The translations under genes and the position numbers were made by a program. Source: Symsagittifera roscoffensis (taxonomy: Eukaryota > Xenacoelomorpha > Acoela > Convolutidae). From it: a DNA stretch of 64,000 bases. The stretch's first letter is position 1. Each line of letters opens with the position of its first letter. Under the pieces are notes generated by a model. That model saw only the letters and a list, made by a program, of their open reading frames with translations. It was not told the origin of the DNA and did not search any database. Positions 34,729 through 44,423 of the stretch are shown one piece after another. The stretch lies in NCBI RefSeq assembly GCF_963678635.1, contig NC_087071.1, positions 16,803,613-16,867,612 of the forward strand, written 5' to 3'.

Positions 34729-35240
34729 ATGCTAAAAAAACCACCTTTTGGACGAATTTTTGAATCGTACTTTGACCTACCGAACCATTATTCAAACAAT
34801 ATCGTCATAACGGACAGCGATTTCATACTCACGGAACGCACGTGCGCTATAGCGATAACCGCGGACGTAAGCTTCAAAACAGCACTAGCGGCTGATTTCA
34901 AAAGAGAGTATAAGAACATCGAATTTTTATGGAAACAGAGGCCTGGTGTGGGAGGGATGATAGCGCTGCCCCCTGTTGCATCAGAGATACCAGGGAAATA
35001 TTTTTGTTTTCTGGTTACCAAGGCAGGCAACATGTAGATCCAGAGAGATTGGTATTGGCCTTGAGTCGACTTAGGGATTTTTTGGTTAAGAGAGGAGTGA
35101 CCTCTCTCTCGTTACCAGTATATGATCCTAATAGGGGAAAGCTACATCCGAGAGAGTTGTACGCACTTGTACATGTGATATTTTCAGAAACTGACATAGA
35201 GGTTTACTTACATAAAAAATACTATCTGAGCATATGCTAG
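34729..35240 (+). pseudogene. Macro-domain (ADP-ribose-binding-like) protein, module 1
   Basis: Segment 34729-35037 then, in another frame, 34990-35240 give one domain of about 150 residues. Motifs: TADVSFKTALAADFKREY (substrate-loop helix), GVGGMIALP, YFCFLVTKAG, LSRLRDFLVKRGVTSLSLP and ETDIEVYLH. The order and spacing match macro domains of the OARD1/Poa1 type, which bind or remove ADP-ribose. The frame changes around 35025-35035, exactly as in module 2, so the break predates the duplication or is tolerated. It lies downstream of the polypurine-like block and upstream of a spacer without genes. Enzyme activity cannot be judged from this. Confidence 0.68.
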
Positions 35241-35689
35241 GAATTGCATTTGGCGATAAGTGGTTTTTATTAAGTTCACTTGATAAGAATTAGTGTCAAG
35301 TTTTAGATTAGGATTAGGTTTAAGGTACAATATTAGGGATTATGTTTTTATGTGATAGTATGGATATGTGATGTTTATGTGTTATGTTATTGTTATGATA
35401 TGTTTTATGTTTTGTGTCATAAAAGACGTAGAATACTCCACGTAATCAAGGTGACAGCGCTCATTGGGGCTATCCTGACAAAGATACAGGTGGACGACCC
35501 ACCTTGGTGCTAAATTTTTAAATCAGAATTGAGAAGAGAATTTTAATGAAGAGTTTTAAAGAGTTGAATGATGTTTTATCCAAAACTGATGGTTTTAAGT
35601 CGCGACTTGTTTTTTAGATCTTGATTGAATTCATTGAATCAAACGAACCGGAAGAAACTACACGACAACAAGAATCAACACGATAAGAA
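35241..35689 (+). other. Spacer of cargo module 1
   Basis: AT-rich non-coding stretch that recurs at 37047-37513 with high identity. It contains runs of TTATGTGATAG/TTATGTGTTATG-type sequence and a GGTGACAGCGCTCATTGG phrase. Conservation between the copies only reflects the recent duplication. It may act as a promoter for the following ORF, but no element is recognisable. Confidence 0.4.
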
Positions 35690-35986
35690 ATGAGTGATAC
35701 GAATGAACTAATGGAATTCCTCTCAGCGAGTCTAGGAGCGAATCTAGACGAGATCTATCAGCGGCTGATCGATTGCGACTTTACACGAGAAGACCCGGGG
35801 CTGGCGATGTTTGTGGTTGCGCTCCTCAATGCGTTAGGACGAGAGGGTCGAGGGAATCGCCCTACAGAAGTCGTGTTGATGTTGGCCTTCGGTGAGTCCG
35901 GGACCGCCGAGAGAGGTCGAAACCGACTGATGAGATGGCGCGTGGAGAAATGTCTGGCCACGACCTGGCTCGTGAGCCAGGACTAG
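35690..35986 (+). pseudogene. Truncated copy of the N-terminal cargo domain, module 1
   Basis: 98 codons starting MSDTNELMEFLSASLG, matching the first 85 residues of the ORF at 37514. A helical region (EIYQRLIDCDFTRED, MFVVALLNALGREGRG) is followed by a short charged end. A three-base deletion/frame change near 35938 and the duplication joint at about 36112 cut it off from the rest of the gene. It precedes module 2 directly. Confidence 0.6.
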
Positions 35987-37046
35987 GTGAACAGAGGGAC
36001 CACCGGCTAGGTGAGATGCCCTTACCGGTCCAACCTGCGCCGCCGCTCATCGGAACGAAAAGACAACGTGATGGGCCAGGCCCGTCAAATTCGGTCGACT
36101 CTCCAAGAGATCGACTCTCCTTCGTGAATGACATGGAGCAGGATTGGTTCGACGATCGATCACAACCGGAAGTGGAGTTCGAACCAGGAGCGGAACAGAC
36201 TCATGAGCAAAAAATATCAAACTTGCGGGTGCTCGAATGGCTCCATGATCTGCCGACAGATTCAAAAGTGACGATCCTGACGATTCAGGACGTCGATAAA
36301 GACGGCATCAAATATGTCAGTCATGACAATACCGAGTCCAACTGGGTCGCCCCAGATGGTCCTCTAAGAGTTCCACAATCCAACCTCGATCTCCTAGACT
36401 TTGGGCGATCGACGGGGACGTCGATGGATATTTTTGTCCGGGGAGTGGGGGTAGGACTCACTCACACCGAAAATCTTATAATAAAAAAATTGAAATTTGC
36501 AAGAGAAACCGGAGAACTAGAGACAGAGGGCAAGAATGCTAAAAAACCACCTTTTGGACGAATTTTTGAATCGTACTTTGACCTACCGAACCATTATTCA
36601 AACAATATCGTCATAACGGACAGCGATTTCATACTCACGGAACGCACGTGCGCTATAACGATAACCGCGGACGTAAGCTTCAAAACAGCACTAGCGGCTG
36701 ATTTCAAAAGAGAGTATAAGAACATCGAATTTTTATGGAAACAGAGGCCTGGTGTGGGAGGGATGATAGCGCTGCCCCCTGTTGCATCACAGATACCAGG
36801 GAAATATTTGTGTTTCCTGGTTACCAAGGCAGGCAACACGTAGATCCAGAGAGATTGGTATTGGCCTTGACTCGACTTAGGGATTTTTTGGTTGAGAGAG
36901 GAGTGACCTCTCTCTCGTTACCAGTATATGATCCTAATAGGGGAAAGCTACATCCGAGAGAATTGTACGCACTTGTACATGTGATATTTTCAGAAACTGA
37001 CATAGAGGTTTACTTACATAAAAAACACTATCTGAGCATATGCTAG
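35935..37046 (+). pseudogene. Macro-domain protein, module 2
   Basis: The open frame 35935-36843 fuses a piece of the module-1 nuclear-type linker (HDLAREPG, KRQRDGPG) across the duplication joint to the acidic segment, the polypurine-like block and the macro domain. Here the stop seen in module 1 at 34677 is absent. As in module 1, the reading frame changes by -1 just after VTKAG (near 36835), and the C-terminal half (DPERLVLALTRLRDF to VYLHKKH) reads to 37046. Two independent copies with the same motifs argue against chance similarity. No classic slippery heptamer is visible at the shift. Confidence 0.65.
36373..36485 (+). repeat. Internal polypurine-like block, copy 2
   Basis: Part of module 2, nearly identical to 34567-34677, with GGGGAGTGGGGGTAGGA as the longest purine-rich stretch. 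Confidence 0.7.
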
Positions 37047-37513
37047 GAATTGCATTTGGCGATAAGTGGTTTTTATTCAGTTCACTTGATAAGAATTAGT
37101 GTCAAGTTTTAGATTAGGATTAGGTTTTAGGTACAATATTAGGGATTATGTTTTTATGTGATAGTATGGATGTGTGATGTTTCTGTGTTATGTTATTGTT
37201 ATGATGTGTTTTATGTTTTGTGTCATAAAAGACGTAGAATACTCCAGGTAATCAGGGTGACAGCGCTCATTGGTGCTACCCTGACAAAGATACAGGTAGA
37301 CGATCCACCTTGGTGCTAAATTTTTAAATCAGAATTGAGAAGAGAATTTCAATGAAGAGTTTTAAAGAGTTGAATGAAGTTTCATCCAAAAATGATGGTT
37401 TTAAGTTGCGACTTGTTTTTTAGATCTTGATTGATCAGAAATTGTTTATTGAATTCATTGAATCAATCGAACCGGAAGAAACTACACGACAACAAGAATC
37501 AACACGATAAGAA

Positions 37514-38653
37514 ATGGTTGATACGAATGAACTAATGGAATTCCTCTCAGCGAGTCTAGGAGCGACTCTATACGAGATCTATCAGCGGCTGATCGATTGT
37601 GACTTTACACGAGAAGACCCGGGGCTGGCGATGTTTGTGGTAGCGCTCCTCAATGCGTTAGGACGAGAGGGTCGAGGCAATCGCCCTACAGAAGTCGTGT
37701 TGATGTTGGCCTTCGGTGAGTCCGGGACCGCCGAGAGAGGTCGAAATCGACTGATGAGATGGCGGCGTGGAGAAATGTCTGGCCACGACCTGGCTCGTGA
37801 GCCAGGACTAGGTGAACAGAGGGAAAACCGGCTAGGTGAGATGCCCTTGCCGGTCCAACCTGCGCAGCCGCTCATCGGAGCGAAAAGACAACGTGATGGG
37901 CCAGGCCCGTCAAATTCGGTCGACTCTCCAACAGCTGTTCCTCCTCCTAAGAGAGTGAGGGTGAGCGAAATAGAAATCCAGACGTCGGAGACGATTGAGA
38001 CGTTGGAGAAGAAAGAGAGAGATCAGAGAGAGCTGTGTGCCAAACTCCAGGAGTATAGGGCGATAGCTCGAGAAATAGACGAAAGTACGAAGATCTGCAG
38101 GTGGCCTACAAGGAGGATGAAATAAAGCACCTGAAGGAGTTGTATATGGCGAAGGTGAGCCAAGAGTCACAGGAAGTTCTGGCGACAATGAAATCCTCGG
38201 AGGGGTCCAGCGACACACGCCCCAAGACAAGAGTTCAGGAGCTGTGTAAATCGAGAGGGCCCGAGGCTCCTCAGCAGACAAAACAGTCTGCACCCAGTCA
38301 GAGGAACACGATACCAGACCATTCTGACACCTATCTCGCTCCTCAGTTCCAAGAATCATTCAATCAAGTGGCCAGAGCAACAATGGATGAGATTAACAGA
38401 ACCACACGACCCTTCCCAACGTCGTGATCATTCATCCAATAGTTCGGAGCGAGCACCCCGCACGGTAGCGTCCTCGGGGACTGCGCATGGCGGAACCTTT
38501 CAAAAGTCCCGCGTGGTGGACATTAGGAAGAATCTGATGGCACGTCACCAGTTCACGCAAGTGGCTGCGGAGCATCCTCGAGCCTGCCTGAATGACATGA
38601 GCTGGAACCCCGCCACGAGCGACCAGGTAATTCCCCAGGGAGTCGCCACTTGA
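37514..38653 (+). pseudogene. N-terminal part of the long cargo gene: helical, basic, coiled coil
   Basis: ATG at 37514. Residues 1-85 form a helical domain (NELMEFLSASLG, MFVVALLNALGREGRG). Residues about 86-150 are basic and disordered with nuclear-localisation-like KRQRDGPG and PPPKRVRV. Residues 155-200 are a coiled coil (ETLEKKERDQRELCAKLQEY). A frameshift near 38090-38110 moves to 38101-38427 (ELYMAKVSQESQEVL, then Pro/Ser/Gln-rich), and another near 38400 to 38387-38653. It then runs into the SGNH domain through a further shift at about 38645. Probably one original protein, not recognised outside the SGNH part. Confidence 0.55.
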
Positions 38654-40062
38654 TCATAGGAGACAGTTTGGTGAGGGATCTGAATGAGATCTTCGTCTAT
38701 GGTCAGACTACCACTCTGTCCTTTGGAGGGGCCTCAGTGGCTCAGGTCATCAAGATGATGGAATTCCAGAGCGAAGATCACCTGGATACGCTGGTAATAA
38801 TGCTGGGAACCAACGACGTCTCGAGAGCATCAGTGACTCCGGAGAGCAACTGGGAGCCTTTATTGGTATGCCTCCTGAACGAACTAAAGGAGAAGTATAG
38901 GCACAGGCTTGTGGTGCTGTGCACGATACCACAGAACCCGATGGTGGGCACCACAGTGGCAGATTTTATGAATGGCAACGTGACACGGTGGAACGAAATG
39001 ATCCGCAGTCTGGTGAGAAACAACCCTGGCGAGCTGCGACTTCTGGATCTCGAGAGCATGCTGCGCATGATTGATCACATCGCGCTTACCAGAGATGGAA
39101 TACATTTCAACACTCAGCAAGGGAGACACTGGATCAATGACGTATTTCAGACGCAGTTGAGGGAAGTGGAGCAGGAGTCGAGGGCGACCAGTTATCTGGC
39201 TTGGACCAGCTCGACCGGAGGAAATAGAATAAGGGCAAGCGTGCCCGAATCCCTCGTCAACCGCTTAGGTCCCTTGGCAATGGAGACGGTTACAGCTGCA
39301 CCCATCGCTCCGAGCTCAAACGTAAGAGTGGCGCTAGGGACTGCTGCCCCTCCCAGAACACAACCGCTTGAAATCCGACTCGGGAGAGCAGTTGATCAGA
39401 TTAGGAATAACTCCCAGACTGTGTCTAGGAGGAACGACCCGCCCGCTACGGCAAACCCTGCTTCAGCAGCAGGACCGTCTACGAGCGCCGTGTCAGCGGA
39501 GGGAGTTGAACCAGGCAGCGTGCTGCTTTGGAACCAATCAGACCCTAGTCATTGGGGACAGTACAAGACGGACATGTCAACGAAGTTTAACATGAATACC
39601 TTGACGTGTCGGGAGGATGCAATGAGAATGATCGGCGGAGAAAGTCCCACAGTGTCACGACTATATCGGATACCGGGCGTGGATTGGCTGCTAGCAGAGC
39701 AGGAGCAGTTCAGCTCCACGACTACGCTCCGGCACGCAGACCTGAATGGATTGCCTCAGGACAATACCTTTAGACCTCTGAATACCCGGTCTCTTACGGA
39801 CGTCCGCCAGAGAGCCCGAGAACTGACGCCACCTGCTCGTAAGGGCAAGTTTCAGACAGATAACAAACCTAATAACAAGCATCACAAGATGTACAGGCAG
39901 TTTGCTAAACCACCCGGTCAGACGCCTGGCGAATATTCAAGAGACTACCCCCGAACGACCACGGTGGATGGGGATGACAGGAGATACGAGGAACTGAAGG
40001 CCCCAGTCGGTGACGGCCTGTTTGCCGCTTATGATCACTTGGATATGAAAGCTGCCAAGTAA
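38650..40062 (+). CDS. SGNH/GDSL-type hydrolase domain with long C-terminal extension
   Basis: Read from 38650 there are 470 codons. Residues 1-175 carry the SGNH blocks in order: LIIGDSLVRDL (Ser codon at 38665), SFGGASV, VIMLGTNDVS (Asn codon at 38812) and RDGIHF (Asp codon at 39094, His codon at 39103). All catalytic positions expected of a GDSL esterase-type hydrolase are present, and FNTQQGRHWINDVF closes the fold. SGNH domains remove acyl or acetyl groups, and an esterase of this fold is known in ORF1 of some CR1 LINEs. Residues 180-470 are Pro/Thr/Arg-rich and unrecognised. The frame stops at TAA 40060-40062 but remains open beyond. The true start is probably upstream. Confidence 0.75.
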   Translation: MIIGDSLVRDLNEIFVYGQTTTLSFGGASVAQVIKMMEFQSEDHLDTLVIMLGTNDVSRASVTPESNWEPLLVCLLNELKEKYRHRLVVLCTIPQNPMVGTTVADFMNGNVTRWNEMIRSLVRNNPGELRLLDLESMLRMIDHIALTRDGIHFNTQQGRHWINDVFQTQLREVEQESRATSYLAWTSSTGGNRIRASVPESLVNRLGPLAMETVTAAPIAPSSNVRVALGTAAPPRTQPLEIRLGRAVDQIRNNSQTVSRRNDPPATANPASAAGPSTSAVSAEGVEPGSVLLWNQSDPSHWGQYKTDMSTKFNMNTLTCREDAMRMIGGESPTVSRLYRIPGVDWLLAEQEQFSSTTTLRHADLNGLPQDNTFRPLNTRSLTDVRQRARELTPPARKGKFQTDNKPNNKHHKMYRQFAKPPGQTPGEYSRDYPRTTTVDGDDRRYEELKAPVGDGLFAAYDHLDMKAAK

Positions 40063-40536
40063 CTGATTGTGGCCAGTTCGGATTATCTCTACACGCCCCG
40101 TTCTCTCTTTTGGCCCGACGTGATTTTCTTGACGGCGCCCAAATTGGACTGGGGACAGGCAATAGGCATGATGATAAGTGTACGAAGTGTGGTCAGCATG
40201 GAGCCGCAGGTGATAGTGGTTGCAGGCTCAAATGATCATCTGCAAAGCAGGGGCTTGTTGACACGTCTGACGAATGGGTCGATCCCGAGCAACGAGGTCA
40301 TAGGGGAGGCGATAATGACATTGCTCTCGGCGATGGCTGAGGTAGAAACAGCAGCAAAACAACGTTTCACCCAAAATGTAGTGAAGGTGGTCTTTGTGTT
40401 GTCACCAGGGTACGCCAGAACCCCTTCCGTTTGTGTACACGATGGTCACAACGATAGCAGAGGGACGGTTCAACGTGATAATTCCTGCCCCGAACAGAGT
40501 GGTAGACCCAGACAATTACTACCCGTCCCGATCTGA
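40063..40536 (+). pseudogene. Second, degenerate SGNH-like domain
   Basis: The same frame continues after the TAA at 40060-40062. LIVASSDYLYTP sits where a GDS block would be, and VIVVAGSNDHLQS resembles the GxND block. The following VVKVVFVLSPGYA suggests a central strand. A frameshift near 40405-40420 joins the 40394-42286 frame, where IIPAPNRVVDPDNYYPSRSEL occupies the block V position but without DxxH. It looks like an inactive tandem partner of the first SGNH domain. This is an inference from spacing and motif resemblance. Confidence 0.45.
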
Positions 40537-42286
40537 GCTTCCCGCCGTTTGGGCTGACATTTCCAATGCCATACAGGGACTCAAAGATTGTAGCACAACT
40601 CGGTTGGTGCTGGATGAGGTTCTGGGGTTGGAGTTGTCCAACTTTGCCAGATTGCTGAAGTTAAGACCAGGGGTAGATGACGATCATCTGTTAGTACAAC
40701 AGTTGGCTGATGATCTCTGGTTCAGACAGATGGATCATGCCGAGAATGAGCAGAGCAGGACAGTCAGGAAGAACATGACGTCAGCGGAAGAAGATCTCAT
40801 GGCAATGGCTTTGCGCACGAAGCCGCACAACAACGTATGCTTGTACTTGTCACCAAAGCTGTGCACCTTGGGTGAGGACGCGTTCGAGCATGCGCCGGCA
40901 TTGATCAAAGAGATACACGGGTATCTGAAGAACTTGTTTGATGCCCGGGAGTTAGCTGGGGGTATGATGTTGAAATTGATGCAGGATGTAAACACGATGT
41001 CGCTGGACAAGTTCCAAGCTGACGTACTAGCCACGAGGGCACAATATGAACGATCAGATGCCATCTTGGGTGGAATGGGAGTGGGATGGACGCCATCCTT
41101 CCTGTCGACGTGCTATCCGAGGGCATCTCGGAACCTGATCGCGAGCTTCGTCAAGGATATCAGGAAGCTGTCGATTGGCCTGATATTAGCCCTGTACGTG
41201 ACATTTGGTCATGAGAATTTCGTTAAGGGACCGGCGAACCTCTTCACCCAAGCGTTGGCAGATTTGAGATTGAATGGACTCCTGACTCTGATTGCCATGA
41301 CCTACGGTCGGCTGGGTGATTTGCTTGTGCTGTTGCGTTACCCCGAACAACTCCAGGGAACAAGTCGTGAGTTCAACGCGCAGTTGGAAACTGCCTCGCT
41401 CAGGAAAATGACAGACTGGAGGACTCTCCTGCTCCAATATCTCTTGCAGCAGAACAGAAGTGTCACGGGAGAAGATAAGGTGGCGACGGATGCGGGTGAA
41501 TGTAAGCAGTATTGTGGCATGCCCTTGCTGACAGATTTGGCTGTCATGATGCGGATCAATCCGTTGGCTCTGATTCACGGACTGCGGGAATTCGTCACGG
41601 TGGTGTATGGACCGGTGATGTCTTTCGTGTTCCCGGACGTGCAAGTCAAGGCATACAGGATTTCTGTGTTGTATGTCAACCTGGTCTCAGTCGTGGATTG
41701 TTCCGTGCTGAATTGGGTAGAGCAGAGGGAGCTGAGAGGGCTGGCCAGCGACGATAGGCTGTTCGGAAAAATAGCGGAGCCAGGTTGGGTGTTGATTGAT
41801 TTCAACAACAACTTCAAGTGCCGAATGGGCCGCGAAGACTTTTCCCACATCCAATTTAACCCAAAGCTTTGGAATCTGAGACCAGTAGTGAAAGATTCAG
41901 GAGCAGCAATGAGAGTCCCACTCTTGCCAGAAGCCTACGCACACGCGAAAGAGAACCAGCAAGCGTGGCTTTCCGGGTCCAGGCCGCTGCCGGACCAATA
42001 TCCTCGATACCCACCGATAAGGAGGATGTTGTTGGGAGTCACATCTCCCGTCATTGCCCCTCGCATCGGAGCGGCTCGTGATGCAGAGAAAAGATTGCTG
42101 AAGTGGAGTGAAGGGATGGAGCCGCGCTTCATCAGTTGGAAGGTTGCAGCCGCGCACACGTTTGACTTCACATTTCCTGATGGTTGGAGCAGGAAAAAGA
42201 TCAAAGCACTACCCTCCAGGAGACCAGAGGTCTCGGCTGAATTGTGGAACGAGGTGTATATTCCACAGATGACTTATCAAGACTGA
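40394..42286 (+). CDS. Large cargo ORF, function unknown
   Basis: 630 open codons. The first 60 or so finish the second SGNH-like domain. The rest is mostly helical with moderate hydrophobicity (KLSIGLILALYVTFGHENF, LTLIAMTYGRLGDLLVLL, LTDLAVMMRINPLALIHGL) and no clean transmembrane helix or known motif. The C-terminus is basic (WSRKKIKALPSRRP). Codon composition resembles the rest of the element. It overlaps the next frame by 43 bp, probably a frameshift near 42270 in one longer gene. Confidence 0.5.
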   Translation: MCCHQGTPEPLPFVYTMVTTIAEGRFNVIIPAPNRVVDPDNYYPSRSELPAVWADISNAIQGLKDCSTTRLVLDEVLGLELSNFARLLKLRPGVDDDHLLVQQLADDLWFRQMDHAENEQSRTVRKNMTSAEEDLMAMALRTKPHNNVCLYLSPKLCTLGEDAFEHAPALIKEIHGYLKNLFDARELAGGMMLKLMQDVNTMSLDKFQADVLATRAQYERSDAILGGMGVGWTPSFLSTCYPRASRNLIASFVKDIRKLSIGLILALYVTFGHENFVKGPANLFTQALADLRLNGLLTLIAMTYGRLGDLLVLLRYPEQLQGTSREFNAQLETASLRKMTDWRTLLLQYLLQQNRSVTGEDKVATDAGECKQYCGMPLLTDLAVMMRINPLALIHGLREFVTVVYGPVMSFVFPDVQVKAYRISVLYVNLVSVVDCSVLNWVEQRELRGLASDDRLFGKIAEPGWVLIDFNNNFKCRMGREDFSHIQFNPKLWNLRPVVKDSGAAMRVPLLPEAYAHAKENQQAWLSGSRPLPDQYPRYPPIRRMLLGVTSPVIAPRIGAARDAEKRLLKWSEGMEPRFISWKVAAAHTFDFTFPDGWSRKKIKALPSRRPEVSAELWNEVYIPQMTYQD

Positions 42287-42612
42287 AGTGGTCAGGAGAA
42301 GTGAAAGTAGTGATGGTGGAAGTGGCAAAAGAGTGCAGAGGAGGCTCATACATAACGGTAGAGGACCTGGCACCACATGGCGAGGAGTCCGTAGAATTCA
42401 AGGTGAACGATGAATTGTTTTATCACGCAGGAGACTTGACCGTACCGGCGCGGCCGGACTCGGCTATAGACACACGACAAGGCCCCTCAGGACCTAAGCC
42501 GAAACCTGATAAGAATGACGATGAATTGATGGATCAGGACGATGACGACATCGGGGAAAGACAGAAAAACCGGGTGAGACGGATCTATGAGCGTTGGAGA
42601 GAGACTTGCTAG
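42244..42612 (+). pseudogene. Continuation of the long cargo gene, middle segment
   Basis: 122 codons in another frame. After about 42285 it reads WSGEVKVVMVEVAKECRGGS, then an acidic stretch DDELMDQDDDDIGE. It overlaps 40394-42286 at its start and 42594-43232 at its end, as expected for single-base shifts in one continuous coding region. Not recognised. Confidence 0.4.
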
Positions 42613-43081
42613 AATACCGGTTCAGTGAAGACAACGATGGGGAAGTCGATGGGAGTCTATTGCTGATGACGCCATCGTCTTTCATGTCCCCTACCAAGGA
42701 GGCGTCGCCCGACTTATCCCCGATGGACCCAATAAGTCAGGCGAGAGAATGCCGAAGTAGGGATCCACAAAAATTGCTCCATGAGTCACCGAGGAGGAGA
42801 AAAATTGAAGAGTCAATGAGGGTATCCTTCCTGAGTACGCTACCGGAAGAGGATTGGGAGAGATACCAAAGTGAACTAGAAAGCAAGACAGGGACAACCT
42901 GGAGCCGAGTGAACTTCATGGAAAGGTCATGGGACGTGATACGACGATATGGGACGCAGTCCATAATGAAGGTGGGATTGAACCAACCCACCATGCGTGA
43001 GGTCCTGGAGAAAATAATGAACTCCATGGAGTCTGATGTTCTGACCGAGTCAGTTACAGAGGACAGTGCCGATGATCAGCA
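42594..43081 (+). pseudogene. Continuation of the long cargo gene up to an inversion breakpoint
   Basis: It reads EYRFSEDNDGEVDGSLL, ESPRRRKIEES and LPEEDWERYQSELESKTG and is unrecognised. The formal open frame runs to 43232, but beyond 43081 it is antisense to the better-supported minus-strand frame. The sequence GATGATCAGCA at 43071-43081 is the left inverted repeat of a flipped segment. Confidence 0.45.
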
Positions 43082-44423
43082 TTCCATTTTCCCTTATCCG
43101 TTCGACCCAGAAATTGAGTACTATGACTTGCTCATAGTCGAAGTACGCTTCCCTGGCTTCTTCATTCACGAAGGGATTATACGCCACCCCCGGTATGCCA
43201 GACACATATTGGAACGACTTCAGTTTCCCTAGTGTTGCAAAGTCTTTTTGTCCCCTGACTGTTTCAATCAACTCCCGGCTCACTTTCAATTCTTTGTTGG
43301 ATTACCTTCTCACTTCTTCCAAATTGCGATAGCTATCCATGTCATTCGACTCCCTATTTGGTACAATCAACGGCATATCCTGATATAGTTCCAGGAGTGC
43401 CCTAAGGAAGTTTCTTTCGCAATCAACTCCCTTTTGCCGAATGATCTTTTTGCATTCTCCCAAAACAGGAGTGGGGATACGATCCACCACGAACCTTACA
43501 AAACAAAGGGCACCCTTACGCTTAGCCCAGGCTATCGCAGAATCGTCTTTTGAGATCAACGCTCGCAGGGCTTCCATCAACTCCAGCTCCTGTTCCTTTG
43601 ATTTCTAATCATTACTGGCTTCATATTCCGCCTTCTTGATGCCCATCAAGCACCAAGCCAACCGCACTTGCAGGTCAGTTCTCATGCACGGGTGAGCCAG
43701 GTACGCTGCCACCGTCGCAGGTACATGCATCGTCTCGTCGAAGTATCTTTGGAGGGCCGCCCTCCAAGAGATTTCCAGTAGCTTTTCCAGCCCGATTTCG
43801 TTCGCCTCCGAGGACATTATCGTGCCGTATTCTTTCCGATTTAGGTTATAGTTATCCGTAAGCCCTTTCAGATATTCCTGCATGGCTCGCTTCTCGCTCC
43901 AAGCCATCAGGTGTCCTCTCGCGGAGTTCCTGGCCTTCAACATCTCCACATAACCCCCTGCTGGATCTCCCATGTGGACCGATTCCGGCACAGTGACACG
44001 ACTGTACTCGACCACGTCGAGTTGTCCCTCCAGTTTCATCTTGGCCATGTTGGTTCGCGAGGGCCTGTAATCTTCAAGTCCTCCAGATCCACACTGACTG
44101 ATGATCTCCATCTCTAGCTTAGAGTCTGCCAGGGTTCGTGCCGTCTTCTTTGATTTCGTGGCTGTCGTGGTCAGACCTGCCAAGAGCATAGTGGGTATCA
44201 GGTTCTCTTTTTCTCCCCCGGTCAGCGTCGCACCATCTCCTTGCCCGCTCTCGCCTGAACGACCTGCGCTCGTCAAAGAGGCCACCACTGCGCTGGCTTT
44301 TGACTTCACCACTCTCTGGTTCACGGCTCGACTTCCTGTCTTCCCTTTTAGCCGCTTCAGCCCCTTTCTGGCTCGTCTAACGGGTAATTTCTTTGTCACC
44401 TGCTGATCATCCGCCAGTTCCAC
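43050..44423 (-). pseudogene. Inverted part of the long cargo gene, with two in-frame stops
   Basis: On the minus strand one frame runs from 44423 to 43050, broken only by TAG at 43605-43607 and TAA at 43302-43304. It starts with a very basic segment (KKLPVRRARKGLKRLKG), then an alanine/serine-rich part, then helices (WSEKRAMQEYLKGL, EKLLEISWRAALQRYFDET), and ends around NFWVERIRENGM. No domain was recognised. Flanking inverted repeats (43071-43081 and 44401-44411) and matching frames at the breakpoint indicate that 43082-44400 was flipped and once continued the plus-strand gene. Confidence 0.55.

Larger units (their letters stand above)
34313..37925 (+). repeat. Tandem duplication of a 1.8-kb cargo module
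   Basis: Unit 1 spans about 34313-36112 and unit 2 about 36113-37925. Both contain the acidic segment, the polypurine-like block, the macro domain, a 450-bp non-coding spacer and the 98-codon N-terminal ORF. Offsets grow from 1807 to 1824 bp because of a small insertion near 37435 in unit 2. The joint (ATCGACT / CTCCTTCGTGAATG) lies in a short region of similarity. The high identity suggests a duplication younger than much of the other decay. Confidence 0.88.

Noticed and set aside
43082-43232. Plus-strand end of the 42594-43232 ORF as a real C-terminus
   Set aside because: This part lies inside the inverted segment and is antisense to the better-supported minus frame.
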